A stretch of 64,000 nucleotides of DNA from CALBGR01 sp964499935 (GCA_964499935.1 CAZCMS010000001.1:496001-560000), one strand, 5' to 3'. Shown: positions 16,065-24,540, numbered from the stretch's first letter. Numbers and translations: made by a program. The notes: generated by a model not told the origin, from the letters alone.

Positions 16065-16433
16065 CTAACCGATGCCGCCACCTCCCTGATGTAGGTTTGA
16101 GGTGTGCTTCATGCGTGCAATTCGCTTTTCCAGAATGCGAGCTGCAAGGATGCACGTGACGATCAGGACAATCCAAATCCAAGCCACCACATCGGTGAAG
16201 GCTACAGGATCACCTGTAACGAAGAGCCCTACCACAAGCGTCAGTGCGCTGATAACGCCGAACCAGCACGCGACACTGAACGGCTTATCGAAGATGAACT
16301 GGCGTTGTTCTGCCAGCAACTCCTGGGTGAGGTCTTTTGTCGACAGTTCCAAGATCACTCTGAGCAGCAACACCACCATGGTCGGAACACCGAGCATTGT
16401 TGCGACGGCAATAAAGGTCAGTACAGCTTCCAT
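16065..16433 (-). CDS. Small membrane protein, GC-rich gene, unknown
   Basis: 122 residues with three or four hydrophobic spans: VLTFIAVATMLGVPTMVVLLLRVIL, FSVACWFGVISALTLVVGLFVTG, VVAWIWIVLIVTCILAARIL. The tail is basic with a glycine run. The ATG at 16433 is preferred because AAGGGG lies 7 nt upstream; the longer frame has no such site. Upstream on this strand, TTGACT and TATATC-like boxes lie near 16470-16510. Codon use resembles the glycosyltransferase gene at 12175, not typA. I recognise no family. Confidence 0.6.
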   Translation of the reverse strand: MEAVLTFIAVATMLGVPTMVVLLLRVILELSTKDLTQELLAEQRQFIFDKPFSVACWFGVISALTLVVGLFVTGDPVAFTDVVAWIWIVLIVTCILAARILEKRIARMKHTSNLHQGGGGIG

Positions 16434-16589
16434 TTTTAATCCCCTTAAGGGTTCACATGGCGACAGTATGTCATCCAATGGATATATTGCACCAAATAAT
16501 CATAATTAAGTCAATTTTTTGCTAACAGTTTTTCGACCCAAACCTCCTAGGTCTCATCAGTAGTCTTAGGCTAGAAACTGTTACCCTGA

Positions 16590-16650
16590 CCAAATATATA
16601 CTTAAAATTGCTTTATACCTTGAAAAGGCAGCAACGAAGTATATATTTGG
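16590..16650. repeat. 14-bp perfect inverted repeat
   Basis: CCAAATATATACTT (16590-16603) and AAGTATATATTTGG (16637-16650) are exact complements around a 33-nt loop. It lies between the two GC-rich membrane protein genes, downstream of the gene at 16730-17023. It may be a transcript-end hairpin or an operator. Confidence 0.65.
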
Positions 16651-16729
16651 CACAGACCATGAAAGAGAGCATCTATGCCCATCGATTCCATGCAGGGATG
16701 TGTCTGTGTGTGAGGGTGAAGTGCAGGCT

Positions 16730-17023
16730 TTAGTCCTCGCCGAATACTGCCACCAGCACCATGATCGCTGACGCGATCCCAAGGATAGCTCCGAATACCC
16801 AGTAGGCGCCGAAGTCATCACTCTCAATAGCGTTGTCCGCCACTACAGCGATGCTCACAAAGATCGTGATCGAAATCACGTAAGCAATGATTGCACCGAT
16901 GCCTTGGTTGGGCGACAGCTTCTTCGGCTGCTGATCCCGCGCTTTTACGAGGGCTACCAAAGCAACCACGAGCGGGGCAGAAAAACCCAATACTGACAGC
17001 GGTACTACCAGCTCCATCGGCAT
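16730..17023 (-). CDS. Small membrane protein, GC-rich gene, unknown
   Basis: 97 residues. Hydrophobic spans: LVVPLSVLGFSAPLVVALVALV (about 5-26), IGAIIAYVISITIFVSIAVVA (about 42-62) and YWVFGAILGIASAIMVLVAVF (about 74-94). The ATG at 17023 has GGAAAGG 9 nt upstream; a second ATG two codons later is possible. It has its own consensus promoter. Codon use is GC-rich like the gene at 16065. I recognise no family, and an IS982 element sits directly upstream of its promoter. Confidence 0.6.
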   Translation of the reverse strand: MPMELVVPLSVLGFSAPLVVALVALVKARDQQPKKLSPNQGIGAIIAYVISITIFVSIAVVADNAIESDDFGAYWVFGAILGIASAIMVLVAVFGED

Positions 17024-17073
17024 GTCTTTCGACCTTTCCTCACTAGAAAACAGGATTGTTTTCCATGCGCGAT

Positions 17074-17102
17074 ATTATAACAAATATATTAACAAAAGTC
17101 AA
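17074..17102 (-). promoter_or_regulatory. Consensus sigma-70 promoter
   Basis: On the minus strand TTGACT (17102-17097), exactly 17 nt, TATAAT (17079-17074). The leader of about 45 nt contains GGAAAACA pairing with TGTTTTCT. It drives the gene at 17023 and lies 4 bp from the IS982 target duplication. Confidence 0.8.
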
Positions 17103-17111
17103 TATCACGTA

Positions 17112-18021
17112 ACCCGAATCACGAAACCCACTAAGTAAAACGCGCATCTGTTACTCTTTAAGTGCTTAAGCTAAAAGAGGAAAAACAAATGCGCGAACTA
17201 CAGAAACAGCATATCGTAGATGTGTTTGTTTGGGTAGATGACAGTCTACCCAAGCAACAGAACAACAAACTAGGTGGACGTCCAAGCACGCTTACCGACA
17301 GTGAGCTACTTACTGCCCTCATCTGGGATGGTCTCACTGAACCCCACAAACATCTCTCCAGTGTATACACTTGGATACAACGAGAGTACCAAGATTACTT
17401 TCCGAGGCTACCAAAGTACCAAAACTTTGTTGCCCACGTCCACCGCTTACTGCCTCAGATGGTTTGGTTTCTCCAAACGCTACTAGTGACAGATGCGCCA
17501 CTCCGCTTCGCCGACAGCACCATGCTGCCTGTCTGTAAGCCCATTCGGGCTGACAGACACAAGGTAGCTAAAGGCGTGGCCCAGTTCGGCAAGAACTGGC
17601 AGGGCTGGCACTATGGCTTCAAGTTACACGCTGCCATTGACCACCAGAACAGATTGGCAGCACTGGTGTTTACACCGGCTCACGAGCATGACAACCAGCA
17701 CATGGAGCAACTAGTCAATGACCAGACAAAACTCCTGGTCGGCGACAGTCACTACGGTGGCTCTGTCATGCGCAAGCGACTTTGGAAAAAAACACAAAAC
17801 AGTGGTCATTGCACCGCCACACCACACACAACGAAAGAAGCTGTCAACAGATTGGCAGATGCTGCTCCTGCACATGCGACCAAAGATTGAAGCCACCTTC
17901 GGCAAGCTCAAGGAGCAACACTTCTTGGTCACTTCGTTCCCAAGAAGTGTACAAGGCTATTTCACGCACTACGTGCGTGTATTACTTGGTTACCAGATGA
18001 GTTTAGTTTCGTGATTGGGGT
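17112..18021 (+). mobile_element. IS982-family insertion sequence with 6-bp target duplication
   Basis: Terminal inverted repeats start ACCC and read ACCCgAATCACGAAAC at the left (from 17112) and, as reverse complement, ACCCcAATCACGAAAC at the right (ending 18021), one mismatch in 16. CACGTA flanks both ends (17106-17111 and 18022-18027). The element is about 910 bp and carries one transposase gene. The intact ends and duplication point to a fairly recent insertion. Confidence 0.85.
17189..18014 (+). pseudogene. IS982-family transposase, frame broken at an A7 run
   Basis: The first frame gives MRELQKQHIVDVFVWVDDSL through the DDE region (FADSTMLPVCKPIRADRHK, YGFKLHAAIDHQNRLAALVFTPAHEHD, LLVGDSHYGG) up to RLWKK near 17790. 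The rest of the family sequence (HKTVVIAPPHHTQRKK, MRPKIEATFGKLKEQHFLVTSFPRSVQGYF) is in the next frame up to 18014. The switch coincides with AAAAAAA at 17786-17792; loss of one A restores one frame. It is either decayed or expressed by polymerase slippage. AGAGGA precedes the ATG at 17189. Confidence 0.8.
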
Positions 18022-18032
18022 CACGTAATGGT

Positions 18033-18970
18033 TCAATACCTTGGAACCATCTAACCAAGGATCTAAGCTATGGACATGAGCTACTCTAAGAACCCCAATC
18101 TACCAAAAGTACGAGCCGAAGCTGTGAAGATGGTACGGTCTGGACAGAGCGTGCGAGCGGTAGCTCGCCACTTTGGCTACTCTCACAGTGCTGTTGTGAA
18201 GTGGTGCAAGAAAGTTCCGGAGGATTTCTACCAGTACAAAGTCATCCCGACTGAGAGCAGTCGGCCAAAACAACACCCCAAAGAACTAAGCCCTGAGATC
18301 ATCCAGCGAATCCTAGAGCTTCGAGCCACCACCAAGCGGGGTGCTGCGTTTATCCATGTGCTGCTCATTCGAGACGGTGTAGCCGTATCTCTGTCTTCTG
18401 TGAAGCGAACCCTCTCCCGCCACGGGTTAACGAAGTACTCCAAGTGGAAGAAGTGGCACCAGTCCGTACCTCGACCGCTGCCAGCACTACCGGGCCTCCT
18501 CGTGGAGGCAGACACGGTACACGTTGGCAGGAAGGATGGCAGTGAACTGTACGTATACACGCTCATCGACGTTCACAGCAGATGGACATATGCTACACCC
18601 GCTAAGCGCATTAGCGCAGCAGGTGGAGCCAGCTTTGCACTGCATGGCCACAAGGTAGCACCGTTTGCATTCAAGACCGTGCAAACCGACCATGGACCAG
18701 AGTTTAGCAAGTGGTTCACCAAGAAGCTCACCGAGAAGCAGATTGAGCATCGCCACACTAGAGTCAGAAAACCCAACGACAATGCCCACATTGAACGGTT
18801 CAACCGAACGATACAGGAAGAATGTGTCCAGAGATTACCGAGAAAGCTCAGCGTCTGGCACAAAGAGATACCGAATTACATTAGGTATTACAACTTTGAG
18901 CGACCGCACCAAGGTCTCAACTGGCTCACGCCAGTTGAGAAGTTAGCCCAAAGTGGTTCCAAGGTATTGA
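18033..18970 (+). mobile_element. IS481-like insertion sequence
   Basis: TCAATACCTTGGAACCA (18033-18049) is repeated as its exact reverse complement at 18954-18970, giving 17-bp perfect terminal repeats around one transposase gene. No target duplication is evident. The left end lies 5 bp from the IS982 right target repeat. The transposase stop codon falls 8 bp beyond the right repeat. Confidence 0.8.
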
Positions 18971-18978
18971 TTATTTAA
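18070..18978 (+). CDS. IS481-family transposase (HTH plus rve integrase core)
   Basis: 302 residues in one frame. The N-terminal HTH is VRAEAVKMVRSGQSVRAVARHFGYSHSAVVKWCKK. The integrase core has LVEADTVHVGRKDG (first Asp), VQTDHGPEF (second Asp) and AHIERFNRTIQEE (Glu), and ends with YNFERPHQGLNWLTPVEKL. It catalyses cut or copy transposition of the element at 18033. The frame is intact and all three acidic residues are present, so it may be active. Confidence 0.9.
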   Translation: MDMSYSKNPNLPKVRAEAVKMVRSGQSVRAVARHFGYSHSAVVKWCKKVPEDFYQYKVIPTESSRPKQHPKELSPEIIQRILELRATTKRGAAFIHVLLIRDGVAVSLSSVKRTLSRHGLTKYSKWKKWHQSVPRPLPALPGLLVEADTVHVGRKDGSELYVYTLIDVHSRWTYATPAKRISAAGGASFALHGHKVAPFAFKTVQTDHGPEFSKWFTKKLTEKQIEHRHTRVRKPNDNAHIERFNRTIQEECVQRLPRKLSVWHKEIPNYIRYYNFERPHQGLNWLTPVEKLAQSGSKVLII

Positions 18979-19028
18979 CGTATCAGGATGAAAAAATTAT
19001 ATATATTTTAGGGTATACTAATAGGTAG

Positions 19029-19397
19029 ATGATTCAAGTGAGTGACGAACAATTTGCAGAGATGGTAGGACGGTCTATGGATCTGCACGCCAAGCAAATG
19101 CAAGAGGTAAAGAATGTTGGCATTGTCATTGCCGATGAGCCAACTGCGGAGCAGCGTAAAACTCTATTATTGCGTGGTAACGAAACATTATTCGGCCTAT
19201 ATGAAGGTATTCCGCTCACAAAACGAAATAATAATTATAGTGGTGTGTTGCCCGATAAAATTACGCTTTTTAAAATACCTTTGTCTATGCATGCCAATTC
19301 ACTCCAAGACTTGCAAGAAGAAATTCACAAAACATTATGGCATGAACTTGCGCATCATTTTGGGCTTGAACACGACAGGATTCATGAACTTGAATAA
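19029..19397 (+). CDS. Zincin-like metallopeptidase family protein
   Basis: 122 residues. The C-terminal WHELAHHFGLEHDRI holds the HExxH zinc motif with a second histidine at HD, as in the small 'metallopeptidase family' proteins common in Actinobacteria and CPR. The N-terminus VSDEQFAEMVGRSMDLHAKQM and the strand PDKITLFKIPL also fit. Whether it cleaves proteins is not established for the family. TATACT lies 9 nt before the ATG without a Shine-Dalgarno. It begins just after the IS481 element and is itself intact. Confidence 0.8.
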   Translation: MIQVSDEQFAEMVGRSMDLHAKQMQEVKNVGIVIADEPTAEQRKTLLLRGNETLFGLYEGIPLTKRNNNYSGVLPDKITLFKIPLSMHANSLQDLQEEIHKTLWHELAHHFGLEHDRIHELE

Positions 19398-19427
19398 AAT
19401 AAGCAGGTAAACTGGTATACTGAATCG

Positions 19428-20492
19428 ATGGATAAATATTTGCACTCACACTCACCTTATAGAATCTTTGCTTTTTCGGCTACCGTCACCATTGCTGCGC
19501 TCATCGGAGCATATTTGGGATTTGGTGCAAGCGCACTATTTGTAGCAATTATCCTTATTATTGTTGAGATCACTTTTAGTTTCGAGAATGCGATTATTAA
19601 CGCCAAAATTCTCGAGCACATGTCGAAGTTTTGGCAAAATATATTCTTGACGGTAGGTATATTCATTGCGATATTTGGCATGCGTGTGGTGTTTCCAATT
19701 TTGATTGTAATGATCACCGCCGGGCTGGGCGCAAAAGAAGTGATTGATCTAGCCCTCAACAACCCAGATCAATATTCTAAGGAATTAACAGAAGCTCACC
19801 CGCAGATCGCAGCATTTGGTGGAGCATTCCTGCTTATGTTGGCACTCCATTTCTTCCTTGATGACAATAGGAAGACACTCTGGTTTACGCGCTTAGAGAG
19901 CCGATTACAGAAGCACACTACGTTCTGGATGCCAGCTGCTGTCGCAATTGTCGTGATAATTGGACTCACATTTTTGCCGTTTAACCATCACCCTGAAGAG
20001 ACCATCACCGCAGGGCTTATAGGTATTGCGCTGTATAGTGCGATGCACGGTTGTATCCGATTCTTCGAAAATCTTAAAGCCAAGAAAGACGCAACAGATA
20101 CTACTGCTAAAAAGGGTGTGGTTATAAAAACAGGTATGGCTGCATTCACGAGTTTCTTGTACCTAGAAGTTTTAGATGCGAGCTTCTCGTTTGATAGTGT
20201 TATTGGGGCGTTCGCAATCACGAAAGAAGTAATTTTAATTGCACTCGGTCTTGGTGTTGGCGCAGTATGGGTGCGTTCACTAACGGTATATATGGTAAGA
20301 AAAGGTACGCTCAAGGCATACAAATATCTCGAACACGGCGCCCATTACACAGTGTTTGTGCTTGCTGGAGTATTGTTGCTAGGAATCTTTTGGCACGTAC
20401 CAGAAGTTATTGCGGGAATCGTGGGTATCGGTCTGATTGGCTCAGCAATTCTTTCTTCGCGCAAGGCTGCCAAGCTAGAACAAGCTTCGTAG
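19428..20492 (+). CDS. DUF475 family integral membrane protein (TerC-related)
   Basis: 354 residues. The DUF475 signature is clear: IILIIVEITFSFENAIINAKILEHMSKFWQNIFLTVGIFIAIFGMRVVFPILIVMI, then FFLDDNRKTLWF and LEVLDASFSFDSVIGAFAITKEVILIALGLGVGAVWVRSLTVYMV. About eight membrane spans are present. The two acidic-phenylalanine segments (SFENA and SFDS) are paired as in TerC-like transporters, which suggests metal ion export. TATACT lies 6 nt before the ATG. Confidence 0.85.
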   Translation: MDKYLHSHSPYRIFAFSATVTIAALIGAYLGFGASALFVAIILIIVEITFSFENAIINAKILEHMSKFWQNIFLTVGIFIAIFGMRVVFPILIVMITAGLGAKEVIDLALNNPDQYSKELTEAHPQIAAFGGAFLLMLALHFFLDDNRKTLWFTRLESRLQKHTTFWMPAAVAIVVIIGLTFLPFNHHPEETITAGLIGIALYSAMHGCIRFFENLKAKKDATDTTAKKGVVIKTGMAAFTSFLYLEVLDASFSFDSVIGAFAITKEVILIALGLGVGAVWVRSLTVYMVRKGTLKAYKYLEHGAHYTVFVLAGVLLLGIFWHVPEVIAGIVGIGLIGSAILSSRKAAKLEQAS

Positions 20493-20497
20493 TGTAA

Positions 20498-20571
20498 CTG
20501 AATCTAATATTTTTTACTAAGGCACCTCGGAAGCGCTTCTTGTGTTACATAAAAACATATATTAGATTCAG
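20498..20571. repeat. 13-bp perfect inverted repeat with inner pairing
   Basis: CTGAATCTAATAT (20498-20510) and ATATTAGATTCAG (20559-20571) are exact complements; just inside, TTTTTA and TAAAAA can also pair, and the loop contains the palindrome GAAGCGCTTC. It lies between two co-directional genes and probably ends the upstream transcript, though no U-tract follows. Confidence 0.6.
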
Positions 20572-20602
20572 CCCCCTTCTATAGTCACGTATACTAGTAA
20601 CT

Positions 20603-22099
20603 ATGCTTTGGCTCGATTACTATTGGCACAAAAAATTAAAACGTCCGTACTCGCTATCTAAAAGAATAGACGTTGGCAAAGGGCAGCCAGTGGTATTTCT
20701 ACATGGCATAGGTGCAAGTGGAGAAAACTGGCGATCTATGCCTGAAATGCTTGATCGTAAAAAATATAAAATAGTCGCATTCGATTTATTAGGATTTGGT
20801 GATTCGCCTCGCCCAGATTGGCTCGAGTATTCAGTAGAGGATCACGCAAAAGCCGTGCTGGCCACCCTAAGGAGAAATCGTATCAAGAGACCCATAATTC
20901 TTGTCGGGCATTCAATGGGAAGTTTGGTTGCTGCATACATTGCCCAAAAGTACCCAGGCAAGGTAAAGCATCTTATTTTGTACCAAATGCCTATTTATGG
21001 CCTGCCACCGAGTCTTAATGTCAAAGATTATAGAAGTCAGGCATATTTATCCGTATTTAAATACCTTGCAGAACATCCAAGAATGACGTTGTGGTATGCG
21101 CGTGTGTTGGGAAAGGCTGCGTCTAAGGTGGCTGGATTTGCACTCGATGAAAGTTCGTGGCAGCCATTCGAAATGAGCTTACGAAACACAATTATGCAGC
21201 AACAGGCGTACGAGAATTTACACACCCTACGTATGCCTACAGATGTGATATATGGGAAATATGACGCGTTGGTGTTAAAGAAGAACATGCGTCATTTCTT
21301 TCGGCCTACGAAATATTTAAGATTTTATGAAATCAAGGAAATGCATAGAGTGTCGGCACGAGCCAGTACTCTTATTACTCAACTTATTACCGAGGATCCT
21401 AAAAAGCGCCAGGAACTCAACAATAAACATGCTAGACTAGTTGAGATGATTGATGTTAAACACCTCGCTCAAAAAAAACAAACCAAACCACAATATAGCA
21501 AGCAACCGTATATATACACTGGCCTACTGTGTTTGATAGTGTTCATAGCAACGACTATTGTTGCGCTTGGCGGTGTACCGGCGTGGGAGCGTGATATATT
21601 TATGTATCTTAATAACTGGCAATCTGCCCATGTGGTAACAACGCTTGCACGTATAGCAAGCGACCTAGTGTGGGTAGTCGTGTTTCTCGTGGCTGCATTA
21701 TTCTTGATTAAAAAATATGTGTGGGCTGCATGGCGATTAGCGGTGCCAGGAGTATTGGGATATGGCACAGTGTTTGTGCTGGAGCATATTATCGGCAGAG
21801 CACGACCAGAGGTGCTGTTGCCAGCAGAAACGGTATTAAGAGCTTCGCAAGATGGTATGGGATTTCCGTCGGGCCATGCAGCAACAATTGCAGCTGTAAT
21901 GGCTGCGCTGTGGCTATATTTATCGTGGAAGATGCGTGTTCTTGCTGTACTACTTGTGGTGGCGGTATCGTGGTCACGGATATACTTGGGCGTTCATTTT
22001 CCGCTTGATGTTGTTTCGGGCTGTGCAGTAGGGGTGGGCGTGGTGTGTGTGCTCCAGGCTTTGCCGTATACATGGCGTCAAAAACTTAGACTAGCATAG
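20603..22099 (+). CDS. Fusion of alpha/beta hydrolase and PAP2 phosphatase
   Basis: 498 residues. Residues about 20-260 are an alpha/beta hydrolase: VVFLHGIGASGENW (oxyanion loop), ILVGHSMGSLVAAYIAQ (nucleophile Ser), DVIYGKYDALV (acid region), EMHRVSA (His). From about 310 onward a membrane PAP2 domain follows: IIGRARPEV, PSGHAATIAAV and SRIYLGVHFPLDVVSG, the three phosphatase motifs. Spans surround these motifs. The pairing suggests lipid or undecaprenyl-phosphate processing by linked deacylation and dephosphorylation (inference). TATACT lies 7 nt before the ATG. Confidence 0.85.
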   Translation: MLWLDYYWHKKLKRPYSLSKRIDVGKGQPVVFLHGIGASGENWRSMPEMLDRKKYKIVAFDLLGFGDSPRPDWLEYSVEDHAKAVLATLRRNRIKRPIILVGHSMGSLVAAYIAQKYPGKVKHLILYQMPIYGLPPSLNVKDYRSQAYLSVFKYLAEHPRMTLWYARVLGKAASKVAGFALDESSWQPFEMSLRNTIMQQQAYENLHTLRMPTDVIYGKYDALVLKKNMRHFFRPTKYLRFYEIKEMHRVSARASTLITQLITEDPKKRQELNNKHARLVEMIDVKHLAQKKQTKPQYSKQPYIYTGLLCLIVFIATTIVALGGVPAWERDIFMYLNNWQSAHVVTTLARIASDLVWVVVFLVAALFLIKKYVWAAWRLAVPGVLGYGTVFVLEHIIGRARPEVLLPAETVLRASQDGMGFPSGHAATIAAVMAALWLYLSWKMRVLAVLLVVAVSWSRIYLGVHFPLDVVSGCAVGVGVVCVLQALPYTWRQKLRLA

Positions 22100-22183
22100 T
22101 TTGTTATTTTACGGTGTGGTGAATATCACAGACAAACAGCTTATGTAAAAGCTATGATTACAGCAGGAGTGAGATGCTCCACC

Positions 22184-22209
22184 GACCCTGACAAGAGACT
22201 GTTGGGGTC
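22184..22209. terminator. Hairpin between the fusion gene and fur-like gene
   Basis: GACCC-tg-ACA (22184-22193) pairs with TGT-tg-GGGTC (22200-22209) over a 6-nt loop. It sits downstream of the plus gene and at the end of the convergent minus gene; the U-tract is weak. Confidence 0.45.
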
Positions 22210-22634
22210 TATGTTCTTAATAGACATTCTTTACAGATTCCTTGCAGCTCTAGTTGGTGGCTCTTTAGTGTGAATTGTTCGCTTTGCGCAATGTTAGCGA
22301 GTATATCATCCAGCACCTCTGGTTCTTGAAAGGCTGTTATTTTTCCGCAAGATGTGCAGGTTAGATGATGGTGATGATCCTGGAATTCGTTCGAAAGCTC
22401 TAATTTATATTTCCATCCGATATGGAGTCGTTGCACGATGCCTAATTTTTCGTAGAGATCGATTACTCTGTACACGCTGGCTCGATTGATGGATGTATCT
22501 ACTTTCGAAACTAACTGGTTCATTGTTATGGGGCCACTGTTTTCGAGAGCTGCAAACACACCTAAACGTGCAGCAGTAATACTGTAGCCATTATTTTTGA
22601 GAGTGGTGCTAAGAAGTTCTGTACGTGATGTCAT
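22209..22634 (-). CDS. Fur-family metal-responsive regulator
   Basis: 141 residues. An N-terminal winged helix (LSTTLKNNGYSITAARLGVFAALENSGPITMNQLVSKV, NRASVYRVIDLYEKLGIVQRL) is followed by the metal/dimer domain with HHHHLTCTSCGKI and a C-terminal ICKECL. The two CxxC pairs form the structural zinc site. The ATG at 22634 is chosen because TATATT lies 7 nt upstream; a TTG further up is less likely. It is divergent from a ZIP transporter gene 68 bp away, so it is probably a zinc- or iron-type repressor of it. Confidence 0.9.
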   Translation of the reverse strand: MTSRTELLSTTLKNNGYSITAARLGVFAALENSGPITMNQLVSKVDTSINRASVYRVIDLYEKLGIVQRLHIGWKYKLELSNEFQDHHHHLTCTSCGKITAFQEPEVLDDILANIAQSEQFTLKSHQLELQGICKECLLRT

Positions 22635-22702
22635 TCTCAAAAATATATCAAATTGCGACAAAATTGCAAGTTTAATCCATGTAAAGTACTATTGACCCAA
22701 CA

Positions 22703-23446
22703 ATGATTACATTACTTTTTGCATTTTTTAGCGCGATTGCAGCAGAATTAGGCGGACTTTTAGCCTTGAGTAATCGCAAAAACCTTCACCTTACGCTTGG
22801 TTTTACGGCCGGAGCCTTAATTGGATTAGTGGCATTCGATCTTTTGCCAGAAATATTTGAGCTTGTACACGACAGCGGTATAGATATTACTTGGCCTATG
22901 GTTGGTTTAGTCTCAGGGTTCCTTCTTTTCCATATTATTGAAAAAACTATACTTATACATCATTCTCACGAACAGCAGTACACCGTACATCATCATCCTC
23001 ATGTTGGATTTGCGAGTGCAGCAGCACTAATCGCGCACAGCTTCTTAGACGGTGCAATCATAGGTGTCACGTTTCAGGTTAATACAGCTGCTGGTATTGC
23101 AGTGGCATTGGCAGTTATCGGACACCGTTTTGCAGATGGGTTTAACGGTGTTAATCTGATGCTTAGTCACAAGAATAGTAGGGAGCAATCAAAAAAAGTG
23201 TTGCTTGTTGTTGCTATAGCGCCGATACTGGGTGCAGTTTCAGCAGGATTCTTTACCTTATCGGAAGCCACACTTGCAATATTATTAGGGTTCTTCGCAG
23301 GGTTCATGTTGTATATTGGTGCAAGCGATATACTTCCGCAAGCTCACAGTAAAAAATCATCATTACTCACAATAGTGTTTACTGTTTTAGGTGTCATAGC
23401 TATGTTTATAGCGACAAGTCTTATCCATGGATACCATGCACACTAG
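22703..23446 (+). CDS. ZIP-family metal transporter
   Basis: 247 residues, about eight membrane spans. The metal path residues are in HSFLDGAIIGVTF and IGHRFADGFNGVNLML, and a histidine-rich loop (HHSHEQQYTVHHHPH) lies between. The family moves zinc or other divalent metals. TACTAT lies about 12 nt before the ATG with no Shine-Dalgarno. The shared gap with the fur-like gene contains TTGCGACAAAATTGCAA, a weak dyad that could be an operator. Confidence 0.88.
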   Translation: MITLLFAFFSAIAAELGGLLALSNRKNLHLTLGFTAGALIGLVAFDLLPEIFELVHDSGIDITWPMVGLVSGFLLFHIIEKTILIHHSHEQQYTVHHHPHVGFASAAALIAHSFLDGAIIGVTFQVNTAAGIAVALAVIGHRFADGFNGVNLMLSHKNSREQSKKVLLVVAIAPILGAVSAGFFTLSEATLAILLGFFAGFMLYIGASDILPQAHSKKSSLLTIVFTVLGVIAMFIATSLIHGYHAH

Positions 23447-23448
23447 GA

Positions 23449-24501
23449 TTATTGAATAATCTTGCGTTTGCGTTTTTTTCTATTTTCGTTATGTTCTTTA
23501 GCTGCTGTTTGCAACTGATCTGTGAGGCTACGTCTTGTTGATTTTTTTCGGGCATTTTTAATGGCTTGAGCAAATTTGCGCTCAGCTACACTATCTGCAC
23601 TGCGAGGGATAGGGTCACTCAAGAGCACTGGATTTTTACGAGCAGTATCGAGCTCTTGTATAACTTCAATAGCATATTTTTCGATGAGCCATTCGCGACC
23701 TGGAGCAGTCTGGGCAATGGCAGTGATATGCCAGATGTCATGCTTTTCATTACCGACCTCTGTTATCGACATGATACTAAGAGGCTTCGCAACCATCAAT
23801 GATCCTGTTGGAAGACGAAGGTCGGTTTGTTCAATAAGTTTTTCTCCTATTTTTGGATCGGATACAAATAATTCGATCGCAATAGTGCGCAGTCCTTTTG
23901 TGGTAACGCGTACTGCTTGTATATTTTGGTTATTAACCCATACCACCTCGCCATTAATGCCTCTAATACGAGTTGAGCGAAGAGTAACTCTTTCAACAAC
24001 TCCTTGCATATCAGAAAAAGGCTCAATTTTAATGTGATCTCCAACTCCAAACCAGTGCTCCGACATCATCATACTGCCGTTTGCGAGGTCACGTAATACT
24101 GGCCCAAAAATACCACCGGCAATTACTGCAAAGATAGCGCTAGCACCGATAATCGCGGTAGGTTGTTGGTTTGGGTGTTCGATAACCCACCAAAGGTACA
24201 GGGCAAATGCAATAAGGGCTGTTCTGATGAGTGCAATAGATATGACTAATATTGTTTCAGCTCTGCGGTATCTTTCAACGGTAGGAAGGTGCGATGATTT
24301 GTCTGCTTGGCTACTAAGAAATCTATTGAGCCTACGAATAACGAAGGCGAGTATACGACCAATTAAAAACGCTGCCACCAGAAGTGATACAAGCAGTACG
24401 ATAGAATCCATATTAAATATGCGACTTGTAACAATCTCTAAATCTTTACTGACTCTATCGAGTGATGACTCTGTTTGTGAAAAATATAGCATTAGCATCA
24501 T
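23449..24501 (-). CDS. Mechanosensitive channel, MscS family
   Basis: 350 residues from the ATG at 24501 (a TTG 12 codons earlier overlaps the divergent promoter). Three N-terminal spans lie at about 30-160. The MscS core follows: GGIFGPVLRDLANGSMMMSEHWFGVGDHIKI (pore helix and beta start), then MQGVVERVTLRSTRIRGINGEVVWVNNQNIQAV. A lysine/arginine-rich C-terminus ends in KKRKRKI. It opens under membrane tension to release solutes. It converges with the ZIP gene, 2 nt between stops. Confidence 0.88.
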   Translation of the reverse strand: MMLMLYFSQTESSLDRVSKDLEIVTSRIFNMDSIVLLVSLLVAAFLIGRILAFVIRRLNRFLSSQADKSSHLPTVERYRRAETILVISIALIRTALIAFALYLWWVIEHPNQQPTAIIGASAIFAVIAGGIFGPVLRDLANGSMMMSEHWFGVGDHIKIEPFSDMQGVVERVTLRSTRIRGINGEVVWVNNQNIQAVRVTTKGLRTIAIELFVSDPKIGEKLIEQTDLRLPTGSLMVAKPLSIMSITEVGNEKHDIWHITAIAQTAPGREWLIEKYAIEVIQELDTARKNPVLLSDPIPRSADSVAERKFAQAIKNARKKSTRRSLTDQLQTAAKEHNENRKKRKRKIIQ

Positions 24502-24540
24502 TGTAGCAAAGTACCGATCATAACTGCTACAATACAAGAT

